The notes under the pieces: generated by a model
What the model saw: the letters and a program-made list of their open reading frames with translations, nothing else
What the model was told of the DNA's origin: nothing
Databases searched by the model: none
Program-made: the position numbers and the translations under genes
Origin: Nostoc sphaeroides
GTDB lineage: Bacteria; Cyanobacteriota; Cyanobacteriia; Cyanobacteriales; Nostocaceae
Length of the DNA: 64,000 bases
Direction: 5' to 3'
Assembly: GCF_003443655.1 (NCBI RefSeq)
Contig: NZ_CP031941.1
Coordinates: 5,896,001-5,960,000 of the forward strand
Shown here: piece after piece, positions 24,938-33,739 of the stretch
Position numbering within the stretch: the stretch's first letter is position 1
Layout of the letters: each line of letters opens with the position of its first letter

Positions 24938-25474
24938 GTGCAAATTCATCCTCACTCGGAATTGAACCATAGCCGCGATCGCCCTGAACAGGGTTTGCAA
25001 AATTTGCTCGATCGCCTTGTTAAAACAATGCAGCGCGATGAGTTAGTTCGGCAAACAACCAATCAACTCAGAAAATCGCTTCAGGTTGATCGGGTAGTAT
25101 TGTATTATTTTTACAGTCAGTGGCAAGGGCAGGTGACTTTTGAATCTTTGAGTTCTCAAGAATTTTCAATACTTGGTTCCACTGGGCCAGATGATTGTTT
25201 TAACAACGAGTATGCTGCTTTATACTTAGCAGGACGGGTAAAGGCGATCGCTGATATTGAATTAGAGTCAATCCAGCCTTGTCACCGAGATTTTCTTCGC
25301 AATTTGCAAGTTCGCGCTAACTTGGTTGTACCAATTGTCATCCCTAGAGGATTATGGGGATTGCTAGTAGCACATCACTGTCAAGGGCCTCATGATTGGT
25401 CGTCATCAGATATAGAAATGATGCAAACAGGGGCGCAAACTCTAGCAACAGATCATAATATTCTAGAGAGTTAA
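24938..25474 (+). CDS. Stand-alone DXCF-type cyanobacteriochrome GAF protein
   Basis: 178 residues, one GAF domain and no output domain. It has both cysteine motifs of DXCF cyanobacteriochromes: DDCF (in GSTGPDDCFNNEY) and the canonical Cys-His in SIQPCHRDFL, followed by VRANLVVPIV and GLWGLLVAHHCQ. Such domains bind phycocyanobilin through the canonical Cys; the DXCF Cys forms a second thioether that shifts absorption to violet or blue. The protein would therefore be a small soluble photoreceptor or bilin carrier that signals through a partner. The start is GTG 24938 without a strong ribosome site. Chromophore binding is inferred from the motifs. Confidence 0.8.
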   Translation: MQIHPHSELNHSRDRPEQGLQNLLDRLVKTMQRDELVRQTTNQLRKSLQVDRVVLYYFYSQWQGQVTFESLSSQEFSILGSTGPDDCFNNEYAALYLAGRVKAIADIELESIQPCHRDFLRNLQVRANLVVPIVIPRGLWGLLVAHHCQGPHDWSSSDIEMMQTGAQTLATDHNILES

Positions 25475-25475
25475 A

Positions 25476-25520
25476 ATAATTTGTCATTTGTCATTTGTCA
25501 TTTGTGATTTGTCATTCGTA
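25476..25520. repeat. Heptamer tandem repeat (TTGTCAT)
   Basis: Several tandem and degenerate copies of TTGTCAT directly after the GAF gene. Short tandemly repeated heptamers of this kind are a hallmark of heterocystous cyanobacteria. Confidence 0.8.
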
Positions 25521-25669
25521 GTTAAGTAGGTAGGCGGGGAAATTTATCACTATGTCATTGCGAACAGAGCAACGCGGAGTGAAGCAATTGCAAGGCTTTT
25601 AAGCGATTTATCTTTTGTAAGATAGTTAGATTTATACCCTCAATTTTTTCTAGATAAGGAGAAAGAATT

Positions 25670-26059
25670 ATGAAATTTGCTTACACGGTTATTTGGGTAG
25701 ACGATGTAGTTAAGACCGTTGAGTTTTACGAAAAAGCCTTTGGTTTAGTTCGCCGCACTCTCGTGGATAAGGGGCAATCTATCTGGGCGGAAATCGAAAC
25801 CGGAAACACCACACTAGCTTTTTCCTCTAGTAGCGAAGCACAAAAGTTATTTCCTGGTGGCTGCCATCCCAACGATGTTACACAACCACCGGCATCAATC
25901 CAGATATCATTTATTACTCCTGATGTTGGCAGTGCTTACATGAGAGCGATCGGCGCTGGTGCAAAAACACTAGATGCGCCTAAATCTCAACCTGGGGGAC
26001 AAATGATTGCTCGTGTCCGCGATCCTAATGGTGTGTTGGTGTCGTTGGTAAGTGGCTAA
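25670..26059 (+). CDS. VOC (glyoxalase/bleomycin-resistance) family protein
   Basis: 129 residues with the paired beta-alpha-beta-beta-beta fold of the vicinal oxygen chelate family: WVDDVVKTVEFYEKAFGL at the start, IWAEIETGNTTLAF, and a second module ending ARVRDPNGVLVSLVSG. Potential metal ligands are a Glu in each half. An ideal AAGGAGAAAG lies before ATG 25670. The substrate cannot be told; members include glyoxalase-like isomerases and drug-binding proteins. Confidence 0.85.
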   Translation: MKFAYTVIWVDDVVKTVEFYEKAFGLVRRTLVDKGQSIWAEIETGNTTLAFSSSSEAQKLFPGGCHPNDVTQPPASIQISFITPDVGSAYMRAIGAGAKTLDAPKSQPGGQMIARVRDPNGVLVSLVSG

Positions 26060-26173
26060 TAGCGATCGCTATTTTGAAATTGGTAATTCCCATATCACAA
26101 GTTTTTCATTGATTAGGGCATCAAACAAGCAAAGCTATAATTACCGTAGCCTCTAGCCACGTTCCATACTTTT

Positions 26174-26458
26174 ATGACTCACCTTTTAACACTGGAACTG
26201 AACGATCAGATTTTCACTGCAATTGCGCGACAGGCTGAGGCAATTGGCATTCCTCCTGAACGGCTAGCTGCAACGCTTTTAGAGCAACAGTTTGGACAAG
26301 TTTTTAAATTGTTGTCTGAAGCAGAAAAGGAGACAGCACGAGCCAGATTTGAACGCCATTTTGGGGTACTCAATCTCGAACATCCCATTGATTTGAACAA
26401 TGAAAGCATTGATGCAGATTTGGTGAGAGAGTATGCCAGTAACCACCAGGAGGGTTAA
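26174..26458 (+). CDS. Antitoxin-like protein upstream of a PIN toxin remnant
   Basis: 94 residues, MTHLLTLELNDQIFTAIARQAE, then IPPERLAATLLEQQFGQ and an acidic C-terminus. A short strand plus helices at the N-terminus would suit a DNA-binding antitoxin of the ribbon-helix-helix or similar class. Its stop overlaps the ATG of the PIN-domain reading frame by one base (TAATG at 26456-26460), the usual VapBC layout. Antitoxin function is inferred from this pairing. Confidence 0.65.
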   Translation: MTHLLTLELNDQIFTAIARQAEAIGIPPERLAATLLEQQFGQVFKLLSEAEKETARARFERHFGVLNLEHPIDLNNESIDADLVREYASNHQEG

Positions 26459-26860
26459 TGCTCCTTGATACCTCTGGGTTGCTTTGTTTGCACTATCAGA
26501 CTGAGCCTTTGCAAAATGCAAGCTATTGCTGCCTATAAAAGAGCAACAATCCGATTAACCCACAGCTATATCATTGCTGAGTACGTCGCGTTAGGTACTG
26601 CAAGGCGTTTTCCGCGTTCATCCGTCCTTGCTTTTGTGGTTGACTTTCTGGATAACCCAGACATAGAAACGGTTTGGGTAGATGAGTCATTGCACCGGAC
26701 AGCAGTCGATCTTTTAATGGGGCGCGAGGATAAAACTTACTCTCTATGTTATGCGTTGAGTTTTGTGTTAATGCGCCAACGCGGGATTACAGAGGCATTG
26801 TCTACCGATCGACATTTCGAGCAAGAAGGGTTTATCCGCTTACTGCGAGCAGCAGGCTAA
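26458..26860 (+). pseudogene. Broken PIN-domain (VapC-like) toxin
   Basis: The frame from ATG 26458 begins MLLDTSGLLCLHYQTEPLQN, a standard PIN N-terminus with the first catalytic Asp, but hits a stop at about 26540. The rest of the PIN fold continues in the +1 frame from about 26520 (AAYKRATIRLTHSYIIAEYV) to 26860, ending in ALSTDRHFEQEGFIRLL. So there is a frameshift at about 26515-26535. The motif normally reading SLCDA is SLCYA, so a conserved acidic residue is also lost. An active RNase is unlikely. Confidence 0.72.
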
Positions 26861-26867
26861 CACGACA

Positions 26868-28058
26868 ATGAAAGATTTTATGGATTCCAATGCTTTGCTG
26901 TGTGCAGCGATCGCTCATCACATTACCACCAGTCCTCAACAACGAATTACTTTTGCCCAATTCATGGATCTGGCATTATACCACCCTGAATACGGCTATT
27001 ATTCCAGCGATGCAGTCAAAATAGGTTTTAAAGATAGTGATTTTTTTACCTCTCCCAACCTCTGTTCTGACTTTGGTGAGTTACTAGCAGAACAATTTTT
27101 GCAAATGTGGGAGATTTTAGGAAAACCTGTACCGTTTTCTTTGGTAGAAATGGGAGCAGGTCAAGGATTGCTAGCTTTGCATATCCTTAAATATCATCAA
27201 CTGCACTACCCAGATTTTTTTACCGCCCTAGAGTACATCATTGTTGAAAAGTCGCCAACTTTAAGACAAGAACAGCAGCAACGCTTGCAAGATTTCCCGG
27301 TACGTTGGTGCAATTTAGAGGATATACCACAAAGTGCGATCGCTGGTTGCTTTTTCTCTAACGAGTTAGTAGATGCTTTCCCCGTACATCAATTCATCCT
27401 AGAAACGGGAGAACTCCGAGAAATTTATGTAACCAGAGATAGTAATGAGAAAGAAACCTGCCCATCATTTATAGAAGTCACAGGGGAACCTTCAACCCTC
27501 CAACTAGCTCAACATTTGGATTTCCTGGGAATCGACTTGAGTCAAAGTGCATATCCAGATGGCTACCGTAGTGAAATTAATTTAGCGGCTGGTGACTGGT
27601 TGAGTATAGTAGCAGACCGCTTGCAGCGCGGCTATGTGTTAACAATTGATTATGGCTACCCCGCCAGCCGTTACTATAATCCCAGGCGATCGCAAGGAAC
27701 GCTACAGTGTTATTATCAGCATCGTTTCCATGACAACCCCTACATTAATATTGGGCGACAAGATATCACTGCCCATGTTGACTTTACAGCTTTGGAGCGC
27801 TGGGGTGAAAACTACAATTTAAAGAATATTGGTTTTATTCAACAAGGATTATTTTTGATGGCGTTGGGGTTAGGCGATCGTATTGCTGCCCTTTCTGATC
27901 AACAGCAACCCCTCTCACAGTTATTACAGCGCCGGGACGCACTACACCAGCTTATAGATCCCACAGGACTCGGCGGCTTTGGAGTCTTAATTCAGAGCAA
28001 AGGTCTGGACAATACAGAAACTTCTCAAAAACTCAAAGGATTGACCCTGCCAGAATAA
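26868..28058 (+). CDS. MidA/NDUFAF7-like SAM-dependent methyltransferase
   Basis: 396 residues of the DUF185 family. Its mitochondrial member NDUFAF7 (MidA) methylates an arginine of a complex I subunit. Visible motifs are ITFAQFMDLALYHPEYGYY near the start, FFTSPNLCSDFGELLAEQ, the SAM-binding VEMGAGQGLLALHIL, FSNELVDAFPVHQF, TIDYGYPASRYYNP and GTLQCYYQHRFHDNPY. In cyanobacteria NDH-1 assembly would be an attractive target, but that is inference. It starts a few bases after the PIN remnant; an in-frame ATG 12 bases downstream is possible. Confidence 0.88.
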   Translation: MKDFMDSNALLCAAIAHHITTSPQQRITFAQFMDLALYHPEYGYYSSDAVKIGFKDSDFFTSPNLCSDFGELLAEQFLQMWEILGKPVPFSLVEMGAGQGLLALHILKYHQLHYPDFFTALEYIIVEKSPTLRQEQQQRLQDFPVRWCNLEDIPQSAIAGCFFSNELVDAFPVHQFILETGELREIYVTRDSNEKETCPSFIEVTGEPSTLQLAQHLDFLGIDLSQSAYPDGYRSEINLAAGDWLSIVADRLQRGYVLTIDYGYPASRYYNPRRSQGTLQCYYQHRFHDNPYINIGRQDITAHVDFTALERWGENYNLKNIGFIQQGLFLMALGLGDRIAALSDQQQPLSQLLQRRDALHQLIDPTGLGGFGVLIQSKGLDNTETSQKLKGLTLPE

Positions 28059-28168
28059 AGGTAAAGAAAGAAAAGTTAAAACTCTATTTAAGAATGCAGT
28101 ATCAGTCTTATTTAGACTAGCATAACAGTGATTACTGTAAAGCTAAACACAATACCAAAGTAATAATT

Positions 28169-28264
28169 ATGTCCACTCATGACTTGTTAATGCTAGTAAC
28201 CTTACTGACTCCAGGGATTTTACTTTCAGTGATAATTATGGCGACTTTTGCGGCTGGTGGCTAA
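28169..28264 (+). CDS. Possible 31-residue single-span membrane protein
   Basis: Starts MSTHDLLMLVTLLTPGILLS and ends in ATFAAGG. One hydrophobic span of about 20 residues is flanked by a short polar N-terminus and a glycine end, like the tiny subunits of photosynthetic and NDH complexes. It does not match petG, petL, petN, petM, psaM or the psb peptides I can recall. It stands alone between the MidA-like gene and the dehydrogenase. Coding status is unproven. Confidence 0.45.
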   Translation: MSTHDLLMLVTLLTPGILLSVIIMATFAAGG

Positions 28265-28409
28265 TTACCAGAGACGTTAGTCACTAGTCAGTGGACAGTT
28301 ATCAGTATTTAAAGATAAGTGTTCACTGATAACTAATATTAAAATCAAACGATGGAAACGCGATGTCTACAACAGACTACGCCTACGCTGTACCAAAGGA
28401 ACGTGAAAA

Positions 28410-29276
28410 ATGAAGGTGGCATTTCTGGGAACCGGACTGATGGGACTACCAATGGCTCAAAGGTTATTAGCCGCAGATATACAGCTAGTTGCCTATAATC
28501 GTACCCCAGAAAAATTAGCACCACTACAAGCAGCTGGGGCTGAAATTGTTACACATCCCCGCCACGCCATTCGTGCTGCTGAGTGCATAATCCTCATGCT
28601 GACTAATGCCCCGGCCATTTATAATGTGTTGCTTTCAGACACTGCTTGGCAAACTCTCGAAGGTAGCACGATCATCCAAATGGGAACAATTACTCCTACA
28701 GAAAGCAAAGAAATTAGGGATGCAGTTGTTGCAGGTGGTGGTGAGTATTTAGAAGCACCTGTATTAGGGAGTATCCCAGAAGCGAAAGCTGGCGAGTTGA
28801 GTGTTATGGTAGGGGCCGAGCCAGAACAATATCAACGCCACTTAAAGTTACTCCAAAATTTTGGGACAGAACCTTTACTTATCGGGCCAGTGGGATCTGC
28901 GGCGGCGCTCAAATTGGCACTAAATCAACTAATAGCTTCTCTAACAACTAGCTTTGCTCTGAGTCTGGCTTTTGTCCAGCGTCAGGGTGTCGATGTGGAT
29001 GTGTTTATGCAAATCTTGCGCGACAGTCCACTTTACGCACCCACCTTTGACAAAAAGCTACAACGGATGTTGGATGGCAATTATGCTGATCCGAATTTCC
29101 CCACAAAACACTTGCTCAAAGATACAGAATTATTTATCTCGGAAGCAAAATCTCGGAGTTTGGATCTCAGCAGTATTAAAGGTGTGCGGCAAATCTTGCA
29201 AACAGCCGTGAAAATGTCATTTGCCGATGATGATTACTCATCACTATTTTCTGTAATTAAAGAATGGGGAGAGTGA
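28410..29276 (+). CDS. NAD(P)-dependent 3-hydroxyisobutyrate dehydrogenase-family protein
   Basis: 288 residues of the beta-hydroxyacid dehydrogenase family. The dinucleotide-binding motif is FLGTGLMGLPMAQRL, followed by VAYNRTPEKLAPL (the Arg suggests NADP preference) and LMLTNAPAIYNVL. The substrate loop reads EAPVLGSIPEAKAGELSVMVG and the catalytic Lys lies in GSAAALKLALNQLIA. Members reduce small aldehydes such as succinic semialdehyde or glyoxylate, or oxidise hydroxyisobutyrate; the substrate here is open. AAGGAACGTG lies before the ATG. Confidence 0.88.
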   Translation: MKVAFLGTGLMGLPMAQRLLAADIQLVAYNRTPEKLAPLQAAGAEIVTHPRHAIRAAECIILMLTNAPAIYNVLLSDTAWQTLEGSTIIQMGTITPTESKEIRDAVVAGGGEYLEAPVLGSIPEAKAGELSVMVGAEPEQYQRHLKLLQNFGTEPLLIGPVGSAAALKLALNQLIASLTTSFALSLAFVQRQGVDVDVFMQILRDSPLYAPTFDKKLQRMLDGNYADPNFPTKHLLKDTELFISEAKSRSLDLSSIKGVRQILQTAVKMSFADDDYSSLFSVIKEWGE

Positions 29277-29359
29277 TGGAGGAATAAATTTTCGTAGGGG
29301 CGCATAGATGTGCATTGGTGTCAACTGAAGTTATTTTTAGCTTAAGGGACTTCTAATTT

Positions 29360-29461
29360 CAATACAGTTCAGTTAAGGATTTGTGGTACTGATTTTAAAC
29401 CTGTAGAGACGCGAAATTTCGCGTCTTTACCAAGGTTTTTGGGCTTAACTGAACGGTATTG
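29360..29461. mobile_element. CAATAC MITE, copy 2 (102 bp) with 10-bp target duplication
   Basis: Almost the reverse complement of copy 1: same length, same terminal inverted repeats (CAATACAGTTCAGTTAAG / CTTAACTGAACGGTATTG) and same central palindrome AGACGCGAAATTTCGCGTCT. The flanking direct repeat is CTTCTAATTT at 29350-29359 and 29462-29471. Confidence 0.9.
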
Positions 29462-29514
29462 CTTCTAATTTTTGGGTATTTTTTTATTTGTCAGTCCCTA
29501 AGTTGATACCATCA

Positions 29515-29593
29515 CCCGCCTAGAACTAAAGTTCAAGGCTAATAGCTAAAGTCTACTAAAGTAGACTAAAGATTTTTGGGTATATAGCAGTTC
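29515..29593. repeat. 79-bp interspersed repeat, copy 1
   Basis: Begins CCCGCCTAGAACTAAAGTTC, contains a perfect hairpin AGTCTACT-AA-AGTAGACT and ends in TTTTTGGGTATATAGCAGTTC. A second 79-bp copy lies at 38882-38960, about 90% identical by eye. Both copies run into an ATATAGC-type end. Confidence 0.88.
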
Positions 29594-29824
29594 TCGTTTG
29601 GATGCAACACAGTAGTGTCAAATTAAGGTGAAAACCTTTGTTGATAAAGAGATAATACCAATTAAAAAAAACAATGCAACAATTACACCATTTGTAGAGA
29701 CGCGATTCATCGCGTCTTTACTTCCCGCCAGGTATTGCCCTGCCACAACCTCTAGTTTTGCGTAAGTCCTAATACACTTTGAAAATGCTGAATCCAAAAA
29801 ATTTTAACTGAATTGTTAATAACG

Positions 29825-29932
29825 ATATAGCGGTTCTCGTTCATGTGAGGTACACCTGTAGGGGCAATTCATGAATTGCCCCTACACCTTGCAATATAAT
29901 TTTGTACCGCATCTGAGTAGGAACCGCTATAT
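29825..29932. mobile_element. ATATAGCGG MITE, copy 1
   Basis: About 108 bp bounded by ATATAGCGGTTC and GAACCGCTATAT, with a perfect 28-bp palindrome at 29858-29885 (GTAGGGGCAATTCA and its complement). The ends would suit a TA-duplicating (IS630/Tc1-like) element. Its right end abuts the stop codon of the 689-aa protein gene, whose TAA (29932-29934 read on the minus strand) overlaps the terminal repeat. Confidence 0.7.
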
Positions 29933-32001
29933 TACTGCCCAGTAGTAGTTGATTGAGGAAATGGTAGAGATTCAGGCTGAGGCTGAGGCTGAGGTTCTGG
30001 TTGAGGATTGAGAAAATCTTGCCAAGCTTTAATTTGCTCTTGCGCCGCACTGTAAGCAGCACTACCGCGTGGAATCGATTTGGCAATGTCAATCCCTCTG
30101 GCAATATCAGACTGACCTTGAGAGCGTGCTATTTCTAACAATTGCTGACTCCACTGGTCAATAGCCACATTCGCATCCATACGCAAGATGCTATTATTTG
30201 AAACCCGATCCGCCAGCCGGATTGCTTCAACTAAGGCTTCTGGCGTGCCAGCCGCCCCTACTTCCTGGGCTTTTCTCCAGTTTTCTCTGGTGCGGATTTG
30301 CCCTTCCCAATCATTTACCGCAGCTTGTGCTTCCTGTGAAAGCGCCCTTCCCGACGAGGCAATTTGTTGAGCTATGCTAATAGCGGCGGGGAGATTTCCA
30401 CTTTGAGCCAGTTCTTGTGCCTGATCTAAGTAGGGTTGGTCTTGAATTCGCTGAATCTTTCCTACCCAAGTGCGAATTTTTTTCCGTGCTTCTGGATATA
30501 ATGCACGACCTCTACGAATTTCGCTAGCCTGGCCGATCGCAGCTTGCAAAGAGTTAATATCCTCAAATATTGCTATCTGTTCGGCGCGTTCTAAATAAGG
30601 TTGGTCTTCAATTGTCTCCACTTGGGCCCGCCAGCGGCCCATTTCTTGCCTAGCTTCTGTGGCTCTGGGATTACTGGCAGGGATCAATTCTACTTGGGCG
30701 ATCGCTGCTGTTAAATTAGGGACTGTTCCCTGGCTAGCCAATATTCTCGCTTTTTCTAGATTGGCAACATCTTCAATTTCCAATTGCCAACGAGCAATCA
30801 GTTGTTGTGCTTCGTTATACACTGGTCTAGAAGGATCAATTTGTTGTGCTTGAGCGATCGCAGCCTCTAAACCAGAAACATTACCTATCCAAGCACTTCT
30901 TTTCGCGTCAGCTATGGCGATAAAGTCATCGGTTTCGCCCTGTAGTTTCGCAATCTCTGGAATTTGTCTAGCAATATCCAGTGCTTCATCCGCATCCTGC
31001 TTGTCTAGTTTTGCCTGTGCCAATTCCAGCATTTTCCGTCCAAATGCGGGGATCGCTTCCTGAGCTTTTTGGTAAATGTAACTTTCTTGCCCAATGGACT
31101 GAGCTAACTTAATAGCTTCTAATAAATTATCGACAACTTTGCTGTTTGCTAAATTTTCCGCTTTTCCTAACTTATCGCCATCTTCTCGCGCTGTAACAAT
31201 TAGACGATTCAATTGGTCGTATTTAGTACCCGCCCAGTATTGATTGTCTACGCGCAGCATTTTGGCAGATAACATAAATGCCGATTGCCATCGCCGTTCC
31301 TTAACTTGGGCGATCGCACCGTTATATGTGGCTTCTGCCTTTGACCAAATTGACTGCCATTTGTCAATCTGCTCATTAACTAATTTATAAGCAGTCACAT
31401 TTTCGGGTATCTTACGAGCAGTAGCGATCGCTTCGTCTAAATTCCCAGTTTGGAAACTTTGATCAGCTAGCTTCAAAATATCCCGCGACCATTCTTCGAT
31501 AAAACGATCAATTTCTCCATGCAACGGGTGATTTTGTGGTAGTTGCTTCACCAGAGCGATCGCTTGTAATAGGTCGTTAACTGTCTGCTTAGAAGCCGCT
31601 AACTGAGCGCAGTGTAACCGCACGGAAGCACTAGCTAGGGGCCAGAAAATTGAGGGGCAATTAGGGGCAGATGGCAGCTTTAGCAGCATTGCCATTGCTA
31701 AGAATCCTACACTGCCGGGAATCAACATTAATAGTACTAGCCATAATGTCCAGCTTTTCATCCAGCGTGGCCATTTCCCAGTACTACTGAGTTGTGCAGT
31801 TTCTTCTGAATTACTATTTATAGGTAATCCTTTCCTATGGTTTTTTTTTCGCCGCTTCACTGACTTGGAGGTAGAACCAGTAGCTGGGGAATCAAATGGC
31901 TGAGTTTCACCGAATTGTTCTGTTCGGGATAATCTTTTGTTTTGATCTGGCTCTCTTCCACTGGCACTTGACCAACTGTCTGGAATATCCCGCTCTGTCA
32001 T
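29932..32001 (-). CDS. Large helical membrane-anchored protein, cyanobacterial, unknown role
   Basis: 689 residues. The polar, Ser-rich N-terminus (1-85, with KSVKRRKKNHRKG) should be cytoplasmic. One membrane span follows at about 85-110 (WTLWLVLLMLIPGSVGFLAMAML). The remaining 570 residues are helical repeats of roughly 50 residues with recurring EAIxxAxxI patterns (for example NLDEAIATARKIPE, DADEALDIARQIPE, NLPAAISIAQQI), like TPR/Sel1-type arrays. The C-terminus is a PQPEP tail. Such proteins are sometimes labelled chromosome-segregation ATPases, but no P-loop is visible. A periplasmic scaffold is likely. Transcribed away from hslO's side. Confidence 0.75.
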   Translation of the reverse strand: MTERDIPDSWSSASGREPDQNKRLSRTEQFGETQPFDSPATGSTSKSVKRRKKNHRKGLPINSNSEETAQLSSTGKWPRWMKSWTLWLVLLMLIPGSVGFLAMAMLLKLPSAPNCPSIFWPLASASVRLHCAQLAASKQTVNDLLQAIALVKQLPQNHPLHGEIDRFIEEWSRDILKLADQSFQTGNLDEAIATARKIPENVTAYKLVNEQIDKWQSIWSKAEATYNGAIAQVKERRWQSAFMLSAKMLRVDNQYWAGTKYDQLNRLIVTAREDGDKLGKAENLANSKVVDNLLEAIKLAQSIGQESYIYQKAQEAIPAFGRKMLELAQAKLDKQDADEALDIARQIPEIAKLQGETDDFIAIADAKRSAWIGNVSGLEAAIAQAQQIDPSRPVYNEAQQLIARWQLEIEDVANLEKARILASQGTVPNLTAAIAQVELIPASNPRATEARQEMGRWRAQVETIEDQPYLERAEQIAIFEDINSLQAAIGQASEIRRGRALYPEARKKIRTWVGKIQRIQDQPYLDQAQELAQSGNLPAAISIAQQIASSGRALSQEAQAAVNDWEGQIRTRENWRKAQEVGAAGTPEALVEAIRLADRVSNNSILRMDANVAIDQWSQQLLEIARSQGQSDIARGIDIAKSIPRGSAAYSAAQEQIKAWQDFLNPQPEPQPQPQPESLPFPQSTTTGQ

Positions 32002-32161
32002 CTCTCACACCAAAATAATTGAATAGCGCTCTGTTTTAGGTTGATAATTCCATTGTTGACAATAGTAACTTTCTCATCATTAAAAAGCAAAGCTACTTTT
32101 TTGATTATCTCTCTCCACAGAGTACCATTAGCAATCTAAAAAATCAGTGTTATTTTATACG

Positions 32162-33067
32162 CTATCCTAAAACAGTAGATTCAGCTTGCAAATCGGCAAT
32201 TAGTTGAGCTAACTGATCGCTACTTGCCTGGTAGACGTTGCCGCAAAATTCGCAAATTGCTTCAGCACCATCATCTTTAACAATCATATCTTGCAGTTCC
32301 GCTTCTCCCAAAATCTTCAGTGCCCCCAAAACGCGATCAAAAGAACAACCACAGTGGAAGCGCACCATTTGCCGTTCGGGAAAGATTACCAGTCCCATGT
32401 CTCCCAACAAGTCGTTCAAGATTTCAGGTAACGTCTTCCCAGCTTGCAATAATGGCGTAAATCCTGCTAGACCAGCAACCCGTGATTCCAAGGTTTCGAC
32501 TAAAGCTTCGTCTCTAGCAGCTTTGGGCAATACTTGTATCAGTAATCCTCCAGCCGCAGTTACTCCACCTGCTCCCACGAACACACCTAAAACTAAAGCC
32601 GAAGGTGTTTGTTCGGAATTCACCAGATAATGAGCCACATCATCGCCAATTTCTCCAGATACTAGTTCAACGGTACTAGAGTATGGGTAACCGTAACCAA
32701 TATCCCGGACAACATAGAGGTAGCCACCACCCACTGCACCACCAACATCTAGCTTCCCTTTGGGATTGGGAGGCAATTCCACAGATGGATTCCCCACATA
32801 CCCGCGTACCGTACCATCTAAGCCTGCATCTACCAATATGCCACCCAAAGGCCCATCGCCCTTCACCCGGACATTGACCCTTGACCCAGTTCGCTTCATA
32901 CTAGAAGCCATTAATAAGCCCGCCGCCATAGTCCGACCCAGTGCTGCCGTTGCCACATAAGAAAGCTTGTGACGCCCGCGTGCTTCTTCTGTTAAACGTG
33001 TGGTGATCACACCTACGGCACGAATTCCACCTTCGGCTGCTGTTGCACGAATTAACTGATCCGCCAT
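32162..33067 (-). CDS. hslO: Redox-regulated chaperone Hsp33
   Basis: Cytoplasmic holdase chaperone activated by oxidation and unfolding. The start chosen is the ATG at 33067 (MADQLIRATAAEGGIRAVGV), matching the family; the frame stays open 34 codons further but that part is not conserved. 301 residues. The C-terminal zinc centre is complete: CGC in RFHCGCSFDRV (about 236) and CEFC in AICEFCGNVY (about 270), the redox switch. The substrate-binding body has GRHKLSYVATAALGRTMAAG and VRVKGDGPLGGI. Confidence 0.95.
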   Translation of the reverse strand: MADQLIRATAAEGGIRAVGVITTRLTEEARGRHKLSYVATAALGRTMAAGLLMASSMKRTGSRVNVRVKGDGPLGGILVDAGLDGTVRGYVGNPSVELPPNPKGKLDVGGAVGGGYLYVVRDIGYGYPYSSTVELVSGEIGDDVAHYLVNSEQTPSALVLGVFVGAGGVTAAGGLLIQVLPKAARDEALVETLESRVAGLAGFTPLLQAGKTLPEILNDLLGDMGLVIFPERQMVRFHCGCSFDRVLGALKILGEAELQDMIVKDDGAEAICEFCGNVYQASSDQLAQLIADLQAESTVLG

Positions 33068-33281
33068 GAATAACCTTACATTTCTTAACAAGTTCACTTT
33101 TTCTATTCTAAGTTCTCTGCTGCAAGAAAAGTAACGTAGTGGGCTGTTACGCAAATAAACGCCTGTCATTGGTCATTAGTCATTAGTTATTTGCAATTGG
33201 ACTTTGGACTAATGACCAATGACAAAAACTATTTGCAATATTAGAAATAGCGATCGCTCACCTTTAGGTAATCTGAGTAAA

Positions 33282-33668
33282 ATGCTGGGTAATTTTCAAC
33301 AAAGCCAACTGCGGATCGAAATTGAAGCACCAACAGATGCAATTCGTGATAGTCTGCTGCATCCCGTACAACTAGAAAAATGGCTCTTAGGGCAACGCTT
33401 TGCGCCAGGAATGCCAGAAGAACTGCTTCCAGGATTCCAGTTTACAACCTGGACTGGGCCAGTTGCGATTCATCATCAAGTAGATGTTGTCAAACCCAAC
33501 TGTCTCCGGTTGGTACTTAGCGGAGGCATTGACGGGTTCCACGAATGGTACTGGGGAGAAGGTTGGGTACAGTCCCGCTTGGAAGGAGTTTCACTTTTGC
33601 CCTTGAATTTGGGTCAAACTTTGAGTTTGTTGAGCTTGCGTCAATTTTTGGCAACTCAAGGACGTTAA
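33282..33668 (+). CDS. SRPBCC-fold protein
   Basis: 128 residues from ATG 33282 (MLGNFQQSQLRIEIEAPTDA). An upstream in-frame ATG at 33219 lies in heptamer-repeat DNA and is unlikely to be used. The pattern of a first strand, two helices (PTDAIRDSLLHPVQLEKWL) and a sheet ending in a long helix (LNLGQTLSLLSLRQFL) fits the START/AHSA1-like ligand-binding fold. Ligand unknown. Divergent from hslO. Confidence 0.7.
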   Translation: MLGNFQQSQLRIEIEAPTDAIRDSLLHPVQLEKWLLGQRFAPGMPEELLPGFQFTTWTGPVAIHHQVDVVKPNCLRLVLSGGIDGFHEWYWGEGWVQSRLEGVSLLPLNLGQTLSLLSLRQFLATQGR

Positions 33669-33739
33669 TTCGATTGACCTAAAGAGATTGGGGATTGGGG
33701 ATTGGGCATTGGTTATTCTTTGCGTCCCTAGTCCCCAGT

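Noticed and set aside
33068..33169. Longer start for hslO
   Set aside because: The extra 34 codons are unlike any Hsp33 N-terminus, whereas MADQLIRATAAEGG fits the family.
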